A stretch of DNA of 64,000 bases from Pleurodeles waltl (GCF_031143425.1 NC_090449.1:781270684-781334683); one strand, 5' to 3'. Shown: positions 26,052-38,829, counted from the stretch's first letter. Notes: a model not told the origin generated them from the sequence alone. A program made the numbers and translations.

Positions 26052-26571
26052 GACGGCTATGCCTATAAAGTGGTAATAGTGGTCAAAAACAGTGAAGACA
26101 AGTGGAATCGTTCATGTGTTACACTACTGTAAACCTAGTCACCCGGTTTTAAATGATTCACAAAAAAGCATTTGGAGAACTGATCGCAGGACCTTAGTTT
26201 TACACAAAAATTGTAATAATAAAAAAAAAAAAAAGAACCCTCTGTCTGACATCCTCCTCCATGATCTGATAGCGGTCATGTGACCTCATGACATGTGACA
26301 ATCATTATTCCTGGATTTTCAACCAACAGTACCCTGTGTGCTGGGATTGTTTCTTCATGCCTATAGTGGTGAAAAAACATAAGTCCCAGAATGCAAGTGA
26401 GAGCTGGCTAAAGATGTCACGTGACATGGGTTCATCATGCAACAATGAGAGTCATAATTGCCGAGAGTATGCATTTCATGAAGGTTAATACTGAAAGAGT
26501 CACAAACATATCTATTTTAACACACAAGGTTTAACAAAGTAATTTCAGCATAACTGCAGTGGCTTTCTTAC
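25016..26571. other. Intronic sequence with A-rich tracts
   Basis: About 25050-25200 looks like the A-rich 3' end of another repeat (CCTAAATAAAAATAAAAC), unclassified. An A run of about 17 lies at about 25879-25895, and A34 at 26014-26047. Another A run is near 26221-26234. No gene. Confidence 0.45.
26014..26047. repeat. Homopolymer of 34 A
   Basis: Uninterrupted A run; possibly the tail of an unrecognised retroposed element, but no body was identified. Confidence 0.9.
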
Positions 26572-26664
26572 CTGTAACGTTCCTTTAGCGTCCTTTCCAA
26601 TACCTTTGGTCCTCCACCTTCTCCTTGGCACTACCTTTTCCTTTTTTGGACTTTCGTAAGGGAC
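26572..26664 (-). CDS. OSBPL3: OSBPL3 exon: basic, in-frame 31-codon exon (probable cassette exon)
   Basis: Exon of 93 bp, exactly 31 codons and phase 0 at both ends, so skipping it keeps the frame. The acceptor reads CATATATAAAG, with only a weak pyrimidine tract further upstream; the donor CAG/GTAAGA is strong. The peptide VPYESPKKEKVVPRRRWRTK followed by GIGKDAKGTLQ is very basic and matches the ORP3 segment with the ESPKKEK and GKDAKGTLQ blocks. From recollection, human OSBPL3 has isoforms differing by a 31-residue exon at this position; that fits the size and phase here but was not checked. The weak acceptor also fits regulated inclusion. Confidence 0.93.
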
Positions 26665-26781
26665 CTTTATATATGTAGGAGACAAATGAGGAGTTACCAA
26701 ACTGCTGATAAACAGGGGAGATGCCTCAAGCTCATAAATAGTGAGTAAAACTCATTAAGATCACAATATGTCCCATCTGAC
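26665..26781 (-). other. Short OSBPL3 intron (117 bp)
   Basis: The whole intron between the two neighbouring exons is 117 bp, with GT at 26781-26780 and AG at 26666-26665 on the minus strand. It holds no recognisable repeat. The other introns measured here are 5.6, 19.3, 10.6 and 13.2 kb. Confidence 0.9.
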
Positions 26782-26885
26782 CTGGAAGGCGTTTATAGCA
26801 GGTGCGGAGTATGTTCTGTGAAGGACCTCCATGTTTTGGAGAAGTTGACTCATTTCCAACAAATACGCTTGACACTGAGATAGAT
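26782..26885 (-). CDS. OSBPL3: OSBPL3 exon: linker helix region (two bases plus 34 codons)
   Basis: Exon of 104 bp. The acceptor has a T-rich tract ending AAATCAG and the donor is GTCAGA. The first two bases complete the Asp codon opened by the preceding exon, giving the junction [13 protein letters not shown]. It continues [19 protein letters not shown] and APAINAFQ, a strongly conserved ORP3 segment predicted to be helical, followed by the HRTYSAP motif shared with ORP6 and ORP7. It ends in phase 0. The next exon is only 117 bp away, while every other intron here is several kilobases long. Confidence 0.95.
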
Positions 26886-28026
26886 CTGATTTAAAGAAAT
26901 AAAAAAATCTGATGTATTTAAGTGCGGGAGAATCACTCTAAAGATTAACTGCTTAGTTAGCATATGATAGTTCAGCAAATGATGGTGCAAACTAATTTGT
27001 AATATTGCCATAAAACAAGCACATAATATGAGCCAAGGTGCTCCTAATGTGCCAATCATAATGCACCTATAGAAGTTAGATTTCTAATTACTTTAGCCTA
27101 TGGAAAGAAATTTCGCAGGTGGGAGAAAATTAAAAATACGATTGACACCAGGCATTTATTAAACATGCCTGTTGCACCTTTATCAAAGAGAAAAAGTAGT
27201 CTGTGGAATACTATCCCAATAATATTAAATAAAAAATAAACCTTCAATTTTCAACATTCGTATCCTTTTCTACGTTCAAAAAGAAAAGATCTTTAATAGT
27301 CTATTTATAAAATGGTGGTAAAGACACAGTCATGTGAATTCTGGTCCCCTTAAATTTCAACTGTAACTGCATTTTACTGTATTATGGGCTTTTAAATCAG
27401 CAATGGCACAACAGAACTATGCTTCTGGCTACATCTTTTAAAAACGAGAAATATGGATGATGGGTCCCAATTATTACTTACGTCGCACAAGGAACATCAC
27501 ATACTATATTATCTAATTCCCCAAACACATGACAACTTTGACCTCTTTAGACACTACTAGCCTTTCATTGAACACTTATTTGCTGCTACAAGCAAAGTTA
27601 AATGGTTAAAGAGGAAACTACAGAAAATAAACACAGGTCATCGAGTGGCTGACAGTTAAAATTGCATGTTTCACTCAAGTTTTGGGTAACTGTGCCCTGG
27701 GTGGGTATACTTGGTCAGCTGGTTCCATTCAGGAGGCATTTGGATAGAAAAGGGGTGCAGTGTATTCGCTAGGTTGGCACATTTTAAGAGTTTGGAGATT
27801 GAAGAAGATAGAACCTAGGATGTACTTAGCTGAATGGGTGGGAGTTCAGAGAGGCACCAATGAAGGTTAAGAGAAGGGGGACTCTTTTTAGCTGGAGAGA
27901 CAGATCAGATACTTAAGTGGCCAAGGAAGATCAAGGAAACGTGTTTGAGAACTATTGACTCAATTGAGTCACAATTGATAACAGAAGGCAAAGTTAGACA
28001 GTGAGGATCTAAGTTCTATAAATTAA
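26886..28026. other. Intronic sequence without recognised features
   Basis: AT-rich, no coding or repeat signature seen between the OSBPL3 exon and the L1 insertion site. Confidence 0.5.
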
Positions 28027-28316
28027 TAAAAGTAGAGAGAATATTGCGGGGTGTGTGAATAAGCCAGCCAAGATGGTGGACACAAGTCCTTGAACCTCCG
28101 TCCCATCAGCCTGCGCATTGCCATTATCCTGCCGGGGACCCCGTCTGACTGGCACCCGGGTGAGCAAATCCTGGACCTCCAGCATCGCCCAATTGCGTTA
28201 CTCAGGGCCGTCGCTGACTGCCAGGGGGTGGCACAGCCAGCATGAACAGAGGCCGGGACCACCTGCAGTCCCGGCCGTGTGGCCATGTGGGCCGTGGGCG
28301 GGCTGCGGCACCCTCC

Positions 28317-28334
28317 GGGGGGGGGGGGGGGGGG
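28317..28334. repeat. Homopolymer of 18 G
   Basis: Uninterrupted G run in the 5' UTR of the plus-strand L1. Confidence 0.9.
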
Positions 28335-29529
28335 ACTCAATGCACTAGGGGCACCCGTGCTCATGCTGCACAGCCCACGCAGAGGAGTGACGGGCCATAA
28401 CATCGGCTGCCCGTGAACAGGGGACTCAACACACGTTGGAGAGCTGTGCCTGACACAGTCATCGCAATCAAGCACCGGGCCAGTAGTGGTGGTGTGTCCT
28501 GCCGCCTTACAGGTCTAAGCTGCCTCATCCCCTGGTGATTGCAGCCTCCCCATTGCCTTTCTGTTGAGGGCCACCAGGCCACCAATTGTTGAATGGAGAC
28601 CCAGGGCCCCTTCTGCCAGACATCAACTCCAATATTACAGGGGGGGGGCCCTGCTCTCTGGGTCCCCCGGTTGGTCTTGTGCCGCCTTACCACTGGTCCC
28701 CCACCCGGGGGCCACAGAGGAGGCGCCTGTGGCCTGTGCTCCACTGACTCCAAAAGAATCACATGGGGGCCCAATAGACTGCTACGCTTTGGCTGGAGCA
28801 GCCCTCCTGCCACGATGACTGCCTGCGAGTCGTGGTGTTTGTCTCTGGAGGCTGTGGGCTTGCCACAAGGGACCCACTGATGCTGTACGGATTGAGGCTC
28901 TCCCTCCCTCCTCCACTTGCTTCGGCGCAACACTCAAGGTGTGCGTTGGAGTTCAGATGGGGATGATCACTGGAGGATGGACTCGATGGGCACCCTGCGG
29001 TACAGGGGAGTGCGACCATCATCAGCACCCTGCAGTACGTGCCTGCCTGTTCCACTGTACTGGCCTGTAAGGTGGATGCCTGTGCAGCACGGGCCACTCC
29101 CAGGCAGGCAACGCCGGTCCTCGTTGGCGATCACCTGAGAGTAAGGGACCCTGTACGACGCTGGAGGTGCTGCTCCACCTGCTGACCGAACACACAAGAC
29201 ACGCAAGGTAGGCCAGTAAAACATGTTCTGCCACCCTCAAAGCCTAATCTACCCTACCACTTGGCGTCACACTTCTGTAGTTGCAGCTTCCCCTCTGACC
29301 ATCTGGGGGAGACCACTGGAACCTCCTTCAAGCCCTCATTAGAAGGAATCAGACTTCGGCCTCCTCCATCCTGCACAAATCTGCCATGTAAAGGCAAAAA
29401 CTATCTCCACTATGATACTGGACTTCATGTCCCTAAGACAAACCTCCCTGATGACCCACAGTATGGGCAGACTTCAATCCTTCACCACCTCTTCGACATC
29501 TGTGGCCCAGAAGCCCTCACCTGAGACCA

Positions 29530-30422
29530 CGGCTGACACCGCATGGAGGTCGGCACCCAGTAAGTGTCACAGCCAGATAAATTGGACCTAGTACTTGCAG
29601 CCATGGAGCACTCCAGGATCTCAATGGAAACGCGTGTGAGCACCATGGCAACTGACATAAGATTTCTCTGAGACAACCACAGAAAACTCACATACAAAGT
29701 AGTTGAGGGGGAGCGGCAGATGACCGCCCTCCAACCTATAGTCAAAGACAAGCAGAGCACAATACAGGAACTATGGGATCAGGTCCGTTTTCCGGAGGAC
29801 AACAGAGGGGCGCTCACATAGGAGCAATGGAAGGGGTTGAAGGTCGTGATCCTCTTCAATATCTTGAAAACTGGTTCAAATCCTTCACTCCTGTTTCTGA
29901 ACTCACAGCATTCTTCATGCTTGAGAGAGCACACCATGTGCCAACTCGCCGACCTCTACCTGGGGCCCCTTCCCCGACCCATGCTTGCAAAAGCTCTCCA
30001 CTTTAAGGACTGGTAAGCTATCCTCTGGGCTGCTCACCAGTCTGGCCCCTTCAGAGTAGAAGACAAAACTGTCCTGCTCTTCCCTGACTACACCAAAATA
30101 GTCCAACAACAAAGGTCCTCTTCTCTGGAGATTAAACACCGACTAAGACAGCATGAAATCCAATATTCGCTCCTGTTCCCGGCCCGCCTCAAGATCATTG
30201 CCAAAGACACCACTTTGCTTTTCACAGACCCTAAAGAGGCCTGGGATTAGGCAACAATATGGGATGACAACACCAGATTGCACTAAATCTTGCCAGCCCA
30301 AGCCCAAAGGCAAGAAACAAAGTCACTCCCAGGCAGGAGGAACACATCGGACAACTGCGGCTGTAACCCCAAACCTAGAGCAAATCATAGAGGACAGACG
30401 ACGGGCCCTGTGGGCAGCATAG
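29530..30422 (+). pseudogene. L1 ORF1 remnant
   Basis: Pieces in different frames. At about 29830-29960, GRDPLQYLENWFKSF and FFMLERAHHVPTRRPLPGA match the RNA-recognition domain end of L1 ORF1p, in which the ERAHR motif is conserved. At about 30030-30420 there are fragments of the C-terminal domain, ending EQIIEDRRRALWAA. Frame changes and stops between the pieces make it non-functional. Confidence 0.8.
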
Positions 30423-30959
30423 GACTTCACACTTCAAAACACCAATATCGATGATAAGGACCCTCACCTCTTTACCTCCTATGAAAACACAATCATATCA
30501 GAGAATTCCCAGTGGGGATTTCAATCCAGCCCTGATACACCACCACCAACAGACACTCTGGTATGACCGTAATGTATCACTGTCAATTTTGGCAGGTTGC
30601 CTGTTGAAGCTCTCCTACACATCCATCCCATCGTTACTGTTGGCGTTTTGCTCCCCTGGGGGAGGGAGGGTACCCATGGACCACGCCCACTACTACACTG
30701 ATATCATTAGGGAAATCTCAATGTTTCTTCCAACACCACATCTACGCTGGTGCCCACCCCCATGCTTCCATAAAGTTGTGCAAAGAATGGATCAGTTTGG
30801 GCGTATGGCCATTGCGGTAGGCTTTCCCTGTTTTACCCACCCAATTATTCTTTTACCACTACCCCAGTCAGACTGCGATACACCAACGGCATTAGCTATA
30901 CACACATACACACCCAGCCAATGCAGAGAACTCCGGCCACCCCTGTCCTCACCGTTCTT

Positions 30960-33900
30960 AATACCAATCACCCCTCATGCAGACATCTCATAACTCAGTA
31001 TGCCACCTCACCTTAACGGAGTATTTATACTTGCCACAAATGATACGCCATATACTCCTACGTAAAGAGGCAAAATGCACACATTGTTTTCCTACGGGAG
31101 AAACATACCATGACGGCAGAATGCCTGCGCAGGCACTGGAGAGGTCAACCATATGCAACTACCTGCGCTGTCTATGCCAGAGATGCCCTGATAAGGGCCC
31201 ATGAGTCCCCTACCAGGTCTTGAACACCACCACAGATGCTAAAGGGTAGTATGTGCTTTTGGAGGGCCACCTAGATGGCTGTCCCTTTTTACTCAGCAAC
31301 ACTAATCAAGGGGACTTTTGGGACTCCCTTTGGTTGGTTCTCACCCACAAAACCACTTTCTCCTGGATACTGGGAGGAGATTAGAACTGTGCATTAGATC
31401 TTTGTCTTGACAGATCTCACCTCCCCCCCACACTCCCCACCGCACGTCAAACAGCGCGCTTTGCTAACTGGGCAAGCCTCTTGTCCCTAGTAGATGCTTG
31501 GCTAGTTCATAACCCGACTGCCAAACTTTACTCCTTCTACTCAATACTACATTGCCTTCATGTGCGCATTGATAGTTTCCTATGCACAGCCTCACTGGCC
31601 CTCCCTCCTCCAACATGCTGATTACCTAGACCATGTGGTTACTGACCACAATGTCCACTACATAAATATAAAGTGGGCATCCATTAGACCATGGGTACCC
31701 CACATGGTGCCTGAGACCAGACTACCTAGATGACTCAGTCTTTCGCGAAGAGCAGAGCACTCGCACACAGTGTTACTTCACGGAAAACCATGACACCACT
31801 TCAATGAGATCGGCGGAAATTGACTCTTTTAAAGCCACAATCCACGGTCACTGTATACAGAATGTAGCAGGGGTACGCGGAACTCTAGACAAGGAAATAA
31901 TGACAGCCGAAGAGCGCATTGCCCAACTGGACAAAGCTGCAGACCAAAACCCCAACGAAATCCCTCGGCTAGCAACCACAAAAACTGCATATGCACAGCT
32001 TCTGGAGCATCTCCACCATTTCAACTACACCGCACATGCCTCAAAGGTACACAGAAATGGAGATAAGGCAGGCCGGCTACTAGCATGGCTAACCAGACAT
32101 GACTAGACCAATCCCAATCACTGAGCTAACCACCCCATCCGGCACCACAGTCTAAACACAGGAGGACATTCTCCACCTTTTTTTACACCTATTACTCAGC
32201 CCTATTTAAACCATTGCCAGAACCCTAAGAGGACGATTCCCAGGCCTTCGTAACAGAGCTTACGATACCCTGCATCCCCGCAAGCATGCAACAAGCTCTT
32301 GATGCCAAGATAGCCACCAAAGATATGGTACAGGCAATCAAAGATGTGGCTGGTAATAGGACCTCTGACATTGATGGCCTCCCGCTTGACTTCTATGACA
32401 TCTTCTGCTCTTCACTTGCTTCCAGGCTGTGCGCCATGTACAAGGCAGCCTTAGACCTTGGTGAACTACCCACGTCGCTGTGGAATCGCTCTTAGTATCA
32501 ATACTAAAAACCCAGTAAAACCCGACCCACCCATCCTCATACCGACCAACAGCTATCTTAGGATTGGACTATAAAATTCTAGGTAAACTGCTAGCGGACC
32601 GGTACACAAGGATACTCCCAGACTGTACACATATCGATCAAAATGGCTTTGTACCAGGCCGTCGTGCATCCCAAAATATTTGATGGTTATTTGATGTCCA
32701 AGACCAGGTTCAGGGGTGTTTCCCATATGCAGCCTGCCTGATACTAGACCTGGAGAAGGCACTTGATTCCCTACCATGGCACTACCTGTTCAAAGTTCTT
32801 ACTAGGTTCAGAATAGGACGGTGTCTGCTAGTGTACACGTGTCAACTTTACACCAACCCCACATCCCGCATTCGCTTGGGAAATTGCATCTCAGCCCCAT
32901 TCCCAGTGAGTAGGGGGTTCAACAGGCTGCCCCCTCTCCTCCCTATTCCTCCTGCTCTTCACACTCACAATGGAGCCACTGGCACTGTGCCTCCGACATG
33001 AGGACAGGGACTGGGGGATACTCCTGGATGATAGGACCCACACAGTCTCCTTATATGCGGATGATCTTTTTATCTATGTGCGAGACATAGCCCACAACCT
33101 CACTCCGATCCGCACAATCTTGGACAAATTTGCCAGGGCCACCGGGGCTCTTGGTGAATTGGGATAAATCCACAATCTATCCACTACACTCTAATCAACC
33201 AACCCTCCTGGTACATCTAGGTGCCAATTCCCTCCGTTGGCAGGAGCAGACTACTCGCTCACTGAGCATCGGGCTATATCATACCCCTACAGACATGTTC
33301 GAAGGCAAACTACTTCTTGTTCAAGCAGGCATCAAAACGCAAATTAATTTCTGGCACTCACTTCCTTTGGCCCCGCTAGGCAAGATAGCACTTGCGAAAA
33401 TGACCATATTGCCGCGGCTGCTCTACTACTTTACTAACCTCCCCATATACCCTTCCTGCTCCTTCTTCAAAGAACTTGACTCACATCTAGGCTACTTAAT
33501 TTGGGGCACCAGGAGGTACCGTGTGGCCCTCCATGAGCTCCAAATCCTACCAGACAAAGGGGAACTGGGAGCCCCATCCTTTGAAGCTTATAATTTAGCG
33601 ACATAGCTGCAATGGCTATCTCGATGGACAGACAGAAGAGATGGTGGGGAGACTTGCAGCATAATTTGCATAATGTCCTTCTCGCAATCCACCGCCCACT
33701 TCTTCCGAAAAGCCCAGCCCCCACCTGACAGCCCATACAGGTGACTTAGTCACGCACTTGCATATCCAGCTACACTAACAGACACACCTGCACTCCCAGT
33801 CGTAGGTCTCCCTAGGTTCCCTGGCTAATACACCCATCGTGAGTTGATCCCTTTGGGCAGCCCATCAGATCACTACAGCTGGCGACCTTTTCCCAAAACA

Positions 33901-34600
33901 ATCAACTCCTCTCCGTTATCCAGCTAACAATCTGTTATGGTTTCCCCCTCCCCCCACCCCCCTGGCAGTTCCTCACCCACCGGCAACTCATCTGCACATT
34001 CCACACTCTTTAGAACGTGGCATAGGAGCCTACACCTCACACCATGCTTCAGACAATCTTAACAATCTTAATGATGGGCCCAACATCTTATCATCTGGCT
34101 GTATAAAGCCATTCGCACACTAAAAGCGCCATCCTTAGACATGCTCCGACATACCTGGGAGGAGTAATTTAGGCGCCTGTTACATGATAAAGAGTAGTCC
34201 ATTGCCCTAGAATTCCCACGACAGGTGTCACGCAATTCCCGGTTCAAAAACCTTGTATTCTTCATGCTACGCCGACCGTAACTCACTCCAGCACGGATTA
34301 ACCGCATTTTCCCTCTTGTGGAAGCGCAATGTCCACACTACTGACTTCCAAGTGGAGATTTCCAACATGTGCTATGGTCCTGCCCAATTCTCCACTCTTA
34401 TTGGCAGACAGTTCATGATACGCTATGACAAGTCACAGAACTCACTGATATACACATGTAGGAGGCTTGCTCGCTGGGTATCTCCAAACATCGCCAACAA
34501 TACAAGATATGCACTCGGTTTACCTCGCTCGCATTCCTCCTCGCTAAACACACATTCACTATGCATTGTTGCTCCCCTTCTCCCCCCTCACTAGCCGCCT
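30960..34600 (+). pseudogene. L1 ORF2 remnant (endonuclease + reverse transcriptase)
   Basis: The endonuclease start is recognisable at about 31030-31110 (MIRHILLRKEAKCTHC, equivalent to the leader of the QETH block). The second endonuclease block at about 31370-31420 reads LGGD-stop-NCALDLCLDRS, with a stop inside the catalytic GDFN motif. RT blocks: SDIDGLPLDFYDIF (about 32365-32405), NGFVPGRRASQNI (about 32642-32680), ACLILDLEKALDSLPWH (about 32735-32785), and YADDLFIYV with both catalytic aspartates (about 33055-33081). A downstream thumb-like region follows (33130-33606), then weak C-terminal pieces to 34600. Several stops and frameshifts; not functional. Confidence 0.87.
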
Positions 34601-35210
34601 GGCATAGAGCGGTTAAAAAGTGTGGAGGAAGACTCCCTCTGCTACAAGGAAATACGAGTCCTCCGTAAATGGCTTATTTCGCCGCAGCGAGCCACACTCC
34701 TATCGCAATTCATACAGCACACTAAAGGCGTACCCTCCCCGAAACAGAACACGACTAACTCCGGGGGATCATGTATAGTACATTCAATTTGTCCCCCCAC
34801 CCTTTTTTTCTCTCTTTCCCTTGTTCCTCACTTATGGCGCATCTGGCTACCTGTGCAATCACTACAGTTCCTGAACCATCACAGAAGCCAGGTTGTACCT
34901 AACCGCAACCCCATACCCAGTTTTACACAGTTTTCTCCTCTATTCTCCACCCCAGTTCATCCAACAAGATATTCAGTGGCCTAGATACGCCACTTCTGTT
35001 TCACACTGAGCAGGCGTGACACATGAGTGACTAGGTTTTCAATTTCATGCATCAAAACTTTGTTTATACGCTATTTTCAGCTGTACTGTATACTCAACTT
35101 TAATATTCGTGTGTATATTACTTGCCAAAAGCCTGGTGTAAATATTTTAATCTTGTTAGAAACACAATGAAAATATATATTTTTTATAATTAAAAGTAGA
35201 GAGAATATTG

Positions 35211-37444
35211 TAGGGCGAGATTGCATATTTAGGGTAGGGACTAAACTCAGTGGCAGAGATGGCAACAAATTTAAGTATCCAAAATTAGGACTTGTGGATG
35301 ACAGCAAGCCCGCAAAATGGCTTTGTCAGGCCAGTCCCTGAGGACAATTTTGTAGTCATGTTGCATCATTTCATGAGCGATAGGGGCTGTACTGTCCCCA
35401 TGCCACATCTTCAAAAATTAAGAATAGTTCCAATATGTAATCAATGAGAAAAATCATATATTTAGTGTAGTCTTTACACACTCCAAGCATCGGTCAGAAG
35501 GCTGAGGATGGGCAAAAGAAGGAATCTTTTGAGGCAATTAAGAGGTGGCATGGGAATAGGCTGGCTGAGTCTAGCATGGCAAGAATTAGCTTGGCATGTT
35601 GGTGGGGGAAGTGGGATGGGCAGAACAGTGGGGGGTTTATTATACTGGAGAGGCTCTGTAGTGGTTTCAGAGGGATGTAGGAGTTCAGAGAAGCTGGAGA
35701 TGGGGTATCCATGGTGATCTGGGGATACACCTACTCTATAAGGCTCAGTGGGGTACAAAACAAAAAGAATATTTTATATCGCATGTTCATTTCCTTACAA
35801 TTTAGCATTTAAATCTGATTTATATTAATACACATTTTTACACAAAGCAGTTTTTAAAAATTAGGTCACTATCCCAGCCCAATAACACATTTCTGAAAGT
35901 ATTGGCAAACATATCTGTAGTTTCATGCAAGCAATGAATGCTAAACGAATAGAGCTTAAATGCTTTAATCTTTACAAGCAGTGCTATAATCAATTAAAAA
36001 CTTCTATGATATAAAACATACATAATGAGTAACATTTGCAATATGGTCCTATTTTGCCATCTTGGGTTCAGGTTCTCAATCAATCATTATCAGGACAGAA
36101 ACTAGCACTTTTACCGGTCAAAACACGCAACACTACGTACACGCTAACCAATGCTAGCTCACCAAGAAAAACAAACGGTCAAACACTCAATTTACTGGCA
36201 GGCCTTAAACCAGAACTTTTTTTCCCATTAGTCAATAATGCAGAACTCTCACTAAACGACATGGCCCCCAATGGCCACTCATCTTTCTTCAGAAATCAAC
36301 CTAATGAGAAAACTAGGAGTATTATGGCGGGTCCACCAAAAAAAAAAAAAAAAAAGAAAAGAAGAAAAAAAAAAGAAAAACACTACCGAAATCCTTCATT
36401 AGAGACCTTGCCATCTCAGAATAATCATTCACACGTTCCGATATGTGATCCCATCACTACCATTGTGGAGGAGTAATAGCTGAGCTTCACATAAAAAGCA
36501 CTTTAAACAAACTGACAGCATCTCCCCTCACTAATGCTCTTCATGCTTTTCCTCCCCAACCTCCAATATAGAATATCCCAAAAAGCACATCATATGCCAC
36601 CTTTAAATGCTGGAAATAACATGTTTTAGGGCTTGTCTCTGTAGTGCTATACTATATTTACTGACCTGAGGAGGATTGAAGACTGTTACCCTTGCTGGAA
36701 TTCCACTTTTGGCATAAACGTCACCTTTTATTCTCAGTCAGATCCAAACAATAAGAAAGCATAGGGGTGCCAATTTAAGAGTCCCAAGAGTCCCAACCAT
36801 GACTCATGTACTCTTTTTGTAAAAAAAAACTTTACCAGCCAAGCAGGAGTAAATAATTTTGCCCACCTTGACCTCCACATCATATACAGGTGAGTGGTGA
36901 GCATTCAATTCACTGAGCCATCATTCATAATTTCCTCAACATATGTTAAAAAGGTAATTTTTTGGCAAACAGCCACACTACCTCTAGAACTGCTCTCTGA
37001 GGAGAGGGGTGCAGGATTAAAAGATGGGATGCCAAGTGCAGGCCCCTTTCTAATATATGGTGTGTAGACTGGAAGGAAAAGGTTGTGGCAACTGATGATA
37101 CTTGATATTCACTCGCCACTCCAGAAGTGTGTGAATGTGTGAAAAGTTAGAGGCAGAAGAAGGCAGGGGAGATAATGGACCATAACCTGCCATCCCATCA
37201 CCTCCATCAGGTCTCTGAAGGCTTTCACAGGCAGCGGAACAGTGCCCACCAGAACATAGGCTTCAAACGCTGGTTATTCACTGCTCTGAAATAGCTGGCT
37301 TTGTGGGAAGTGCCCAATATATTGGATCCGTATAAGAGACATTTATAACTAATTATTTATGTAAACTAAATCAAAGAAAGCAACAGAATGACATGCTAAT
37401 GAAAAAGTGGCACTAATTAATTAAAACAGCAATAGCACAGTTAC
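35211..37444. other. Intronic sequence without recognised genes
   Basis: AT-rich. Contains an A/G-rich low-complexity tract at about 36338-36380 that gives a lysine run in a chance frame at 36036-36476. No repeat family identified. Confidence 0.5.
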
Positions 37445-37571
37445 CTTTGGAACATTTGTCCAAGTCCTCCGAGGATTTGAGCCAAACTGGAACTCGGCTT
37501 TCACTGTTTAGGCAGGAGAAAGGCAAGCCGCTTCCCGCCTGGACAGAGTTCTGACTAGCAAAAACACTTGC
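37445..37571 (-). CDS. OSBPL3: OSBPL3 exon: linker segment (42 codons plus one base)
   Basis: Exon of 127 bp. The acceptor is preceded by a pyrimidine-rich tract ending AACCCTGAAACAG, and the donor is GTAACT. It starts in phase 0 and ends with one base of an Asp codon, completed by the next exon. The translation begins ASVFASQNSVQAGSG, continues through a Cys-containing stretch, and ends SRVPVWLKSSEDLDKCSK. This matches the ORP3 linker, where the VPxWLxSSEDxxKCSKD block is conserved. The first dozen residues are the least conserved part, so an alternative acceptor at the CAG before AACTCTG (21 bp downstream) cannot be excluded. The upstream intron contains the young LTR retrotransposon and the minisatellite. 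Confidence 0.93.
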
Positions 37572-38829
37572 CTGTTTCAGGGTTGAAGAAGAATAAAATA
37601 TTTACTAACAATTTAAAACATGAAATTGTCAGCGCCACCGTGGGCTCCGGGTTTTACCTTATACTTAGACGAAGTATGACGGTGGTTAAAAAACAAAACC
37701 ATAATAAACATTTCTATGAATTTAATTTTACACCTCTCCCAATAGTAATGCACCCTGTAGCAACTCTTCAGCTAGTGACTGAACTGCTAGAAAAGCCTAT
37801 CCCAGTGAATGCTCAATTTGTAAGATAAATAAATAATTAATAAATAAACAAATAAATGAATGAATGCGTAAACGGCCCAGCCCAATCGTGTCGTTTCCCA
37901 ATGTCACGGCTGTATAATTCTGGTTCCACCTCATGCCTCTTACCACTCTGCAGTTCCTGTCTCTTTATCTCACATAGAAGCTTCTATTTAATCGCTCGCC
38001 TCTCCCTTTCCCAGGTTTCCTACTTTTCTCTTTCTCATATATCCCGTTTCTGCCTTTCTAGCTCTTCCTCTGGGTCGAAGTCTGCCGAGAAAAATAAAAC
38101 CAAGTCCCCAGAAATTGAATGCTGTCGCCCGAAACCCGCAACCATCGAAACAAATTATGCACTTATCCCATATTGCTAGTAAGCCATGCATTTGAATAAG
38201 AATACATTTTGAAAGGCTTGCCTTGACAAAGTATGCAACCAGCGAAATCTGGTATTGAGGGTCAACTAAAATAAACGGTAAAACTGCAGTGTCAATTCAC
38301 AGGATAGTTTATCGGTTGGACAGTAAGTCTTTACTTGTGGGCATGTTATTCTAGATTCTCAGTGCCAAATCGATAAATACCTTTTTTGCTTGTTTTGAAT
38401 TCAATGTAGGTATTTCCAGCAACAGTCCTTTGTTTCTTAGTATCTGTTTTTTAGTTTCTGTACTAGGTAGGTCGGGGAGTTTATACAGTAGTGTATGGCT
38501 TTATGTCATGAATGCTATCCCTAATGTGCAGCGTTTCTCTTTGTAATCCAGTCCTGAAATCTTAGTAGTGTTAGTTTTGATCCGTCTTTTTCGTGTCTGT
38601 GACTTCTCTCGTTTTTGCGTTTAGAACACTTGTTAGTTCAGTCAGGCTTTCCATTTGGAATACCAGTTGGAAGGTTAGTTCTACAGTCCAATATAGACAG
38701 AACTAAGGACTGGACAACTTCCTATAGTTTTTGTTCAGAAACCAGATATTTAATGCTTTGAATTGTGCACAACTGCCATTGAGAGTTTTTGTGAAGGTGT
38801 TAGTATATGCTTATAGTGATAGTTGGAGT
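37572..38829. other. Intronic sequence without recognised features
   Basis: Short AATAAATA-type low-complexity tract near 37824-37866; otherwise nothing supported. Confidence 0.5.

Larger units (their letters stand above)
28047..35190 (+). mobile_element. Full-length L1-clade LINE (7,144 bp) with perfect 20-bp target duplication
   Basis: Bounded by an identical 20-bp direct repeat at 28027-28046 and 35191-35210 (beginning TAAAAGTAGAG, ending AATATTG), the hallmark of target-primed reverse transcription. The 5' end is GC-rich and starts CGGGGTGTGTGAATAAGCC, with an AGATGGTGGA motif. An ORF1 remnant lies at about 29530-30422 and an ORF2 remnant at about 30960-34600. The 3' UTR ends in AT-rich sequence (AATATATATTTTTTATAAT) without a pure A tail. 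Both frames carry several breaks despite the intact duplication. It lies antisense to OSBPL3 within its 10.6-kb intron. Confidence 0.92.

Noticed and set aside
36036..36476. A 146-codon frame with a long lysine run
   Set aside because: The run is an A/G-rich low-complexity tract and the rest has no recognisable domain or splice context.
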